A DNA stretch of 64,000 nucleotides from an uncultured Rhizobiaceae group bacterium (lineage in GTDB: Bacteria > Pseudomonadota > Alphaproteobacteria > Rhizobiales > Rhizobiaceae). The position numbers and the translations under genes are program-made. Below are positions 63,541 to 64,000 of this stretch, piece after piece; positions within the stretch are counted from its first letter, which is position 1; every line of letters starts with the position of its first letter. The stretch spans positions 1 through 64,000 of the forward strand of contig CALIOE010000037.1 of assembly GCA_938044775.1 (NCBI GenBank). The letters run 5' to 3'. Below the pieces are notes generated by a model, which saw only the letters and a program-made list of their open reading frames with translations, was not told the origin of the DNA and ran no database searches.

Positions 63541-64000
63541 TCAACGGGAAAACGTTTCAATCAACAGATCCGCATTTCCCGATCCGGCCAGAACCCGTTC
63601 CGCGTTGGGGATGTCGTTGCTCATGGCGCGCTGTTCTGCCGCAGCTGTATCGAGACCGTGTTCAAGCCAGCGGTTGATGAGACGACGTTTAAGCATGTCG
63701 ATTCCCGGGTTCAGAAAGACGGTCTGGCGGAAATACGGCCGCAACTGTTGCCAAGGCTCTTCGTTCAGCAACAGGTAATTGCCCTCGACGAGAAGAATGC
63801 GGTCTTTGCTGCTGACAGTTGACGCGCCGGCAATGGCGCAGTCCCGGGATCGATCGAATACAGGAATGTGAACATCGCGATCTGCATCGTTCAGTCGACT
63901 GAGCAAGTGGGCAAAGCCATCAACATCGAACGTTTCGGGTGCGCCCTTGCGCTCGAGAAGATTTCTTTGTTGCAAAATCCGGTTGTCGAGATGGAATCCG
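63541..64000 (-). CDS. Nucleoside/uridine kinase-like P-loop protein, C-terminal part (5' end outside window)
   Basis: The minus-strand frame runs off the right edge. The visible 153 or so residues begin with GFHLDN and continue with QQRNLLERKGAPETFD, FDRSRDCAIAG, ILLVEGNYLLLNEEPW and a C-terminal RLINRWLEHGLD region. This matches nucleoside triphosphate hydrolases of the uridine kinase/pantothenate kinase-like family (often annotated FrcK or nucleoside kinase). The Walker A motif lies outside the window. It converges on the AttH-like gene. Substrate unknown. Confidence 0.88.
   Translation of the reverse strand, partial: GFHLDNRILQQRNLLERKGAPETFDVDGFAHLLSRLNDADRDVHIPVFDRSRDCAIAGASTVSSKDRILLVEGNYLLLNEEPWQQLRPYFRQTVFLNPGIDMLKRRLINRWLEHGLDTAAAEQRAMSNDIPNAERVLAGSGNADLLIETFSR

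Noticed and set aside
1-64000. Search for mobile elements, CRISPR arrays, tRNA, rRNA or prophage genes
   Set aside because: None seen by eye; no transposase-like or integrase-like protein, no spaced direct-repeat array and no cloverleaf-like intergenic sequence.

Overview
The window looks like a stretch of ordinary chromosome from an alphaproteobacterium, most likely of the order Hyphomicrobiales (Rhizobiales). The basis is a C4-pathway 5-aminolevulinate synthase, DUF2093 and DUF4170 proteins beside mutL, kdtA and lpxK, a phoR-pstSCAB-phoU-phoB cluster, a paired active/inactive M16 peptidase and a Kdo/lipid A pathway. The DNA is moderately GC-rich by eye, genes are densely packed with many 4-bp stop/start overlaps, and I see no transposase, integrase, phage gene, CRISPR array, rRNA or tRNA. 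The organism cannot be named from the sequence alone.

Layout. 1-4.9 kb: the 3' part of ileS, an unknown lipoprotein, tadA, rluB and rsmD (translation and RNA modification). 5-8.6 kb: two M16 peptidases and a patatin-like lipase. 8.7-10.1 kb: a DapA-family lyase/aldolase and a VOC protein. 10.1-15.7 kb: a leftward Kef-type antiporter, VOC protein and MATE exporter, then a TSUP permease divergent from a LysR regulator. 15.8-22.8 kb: pmbA, a CysQ-like phosphatase, DUF4170, kdtA, lpxK, DUF2093 and mutL. 22.9-27 kb: an SMP-30, decarboxylating dehydrogenase and Gfo/Idh/MocA set, then an EamA transporter. 27.3-31.6 kb: an ECF sigma factor and RskA-type anti-sigma pair facing msrB and DUF2177, an MTA/SAH nucleosidase, and a TVP38 membrane protein. 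31.7-39 kb: a six-gene leftward beta-oxidation operon, divergent from an SCP2 protein and an Mrp ATPase.

40.6-48.4 kb: an ornithine cyclodeaminase homologue translationally coupled to a PhoR-like kinase, then pstS-pstC-pstA-pstB-phoU-phoB, with three Pho half-sites at exact 11-bp spacing ahead of pstS. 48.4-52.6 kb: a divergent HisD paralogue, gamma-glutamyltransferase and kynureninase. 52.6-53.6 kb: a regulator with two HxlR-like winged-helix domains, divergent from a VOC protein across a palindromic AT-rich promoter region. 53.8-55.7 kb: hemA and idi. 56.3-59.1 kb: selO, rpe and a glyoxalase I. 59.2-63.3 kb: an AttEFGH-like ABC cassette (ATPase, one long FtsX-type permease, AttH/lipocalin-like protein). 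A kinase-like P-loop protein runs off the right edge.

The least standard parts are the tandem-HxlR regulator and its palindrome, the HisD-like/GGT/kynureninase cluster, the SMP-30/dehydrogenase/oxidoreductase trio, the palindrome between the beta-oxidation operon and SCP2, and the soluble PhoR coupled to an ornithine cyclodeaminase. None of these is proven to be a new system; each is a candidate with a stated test.
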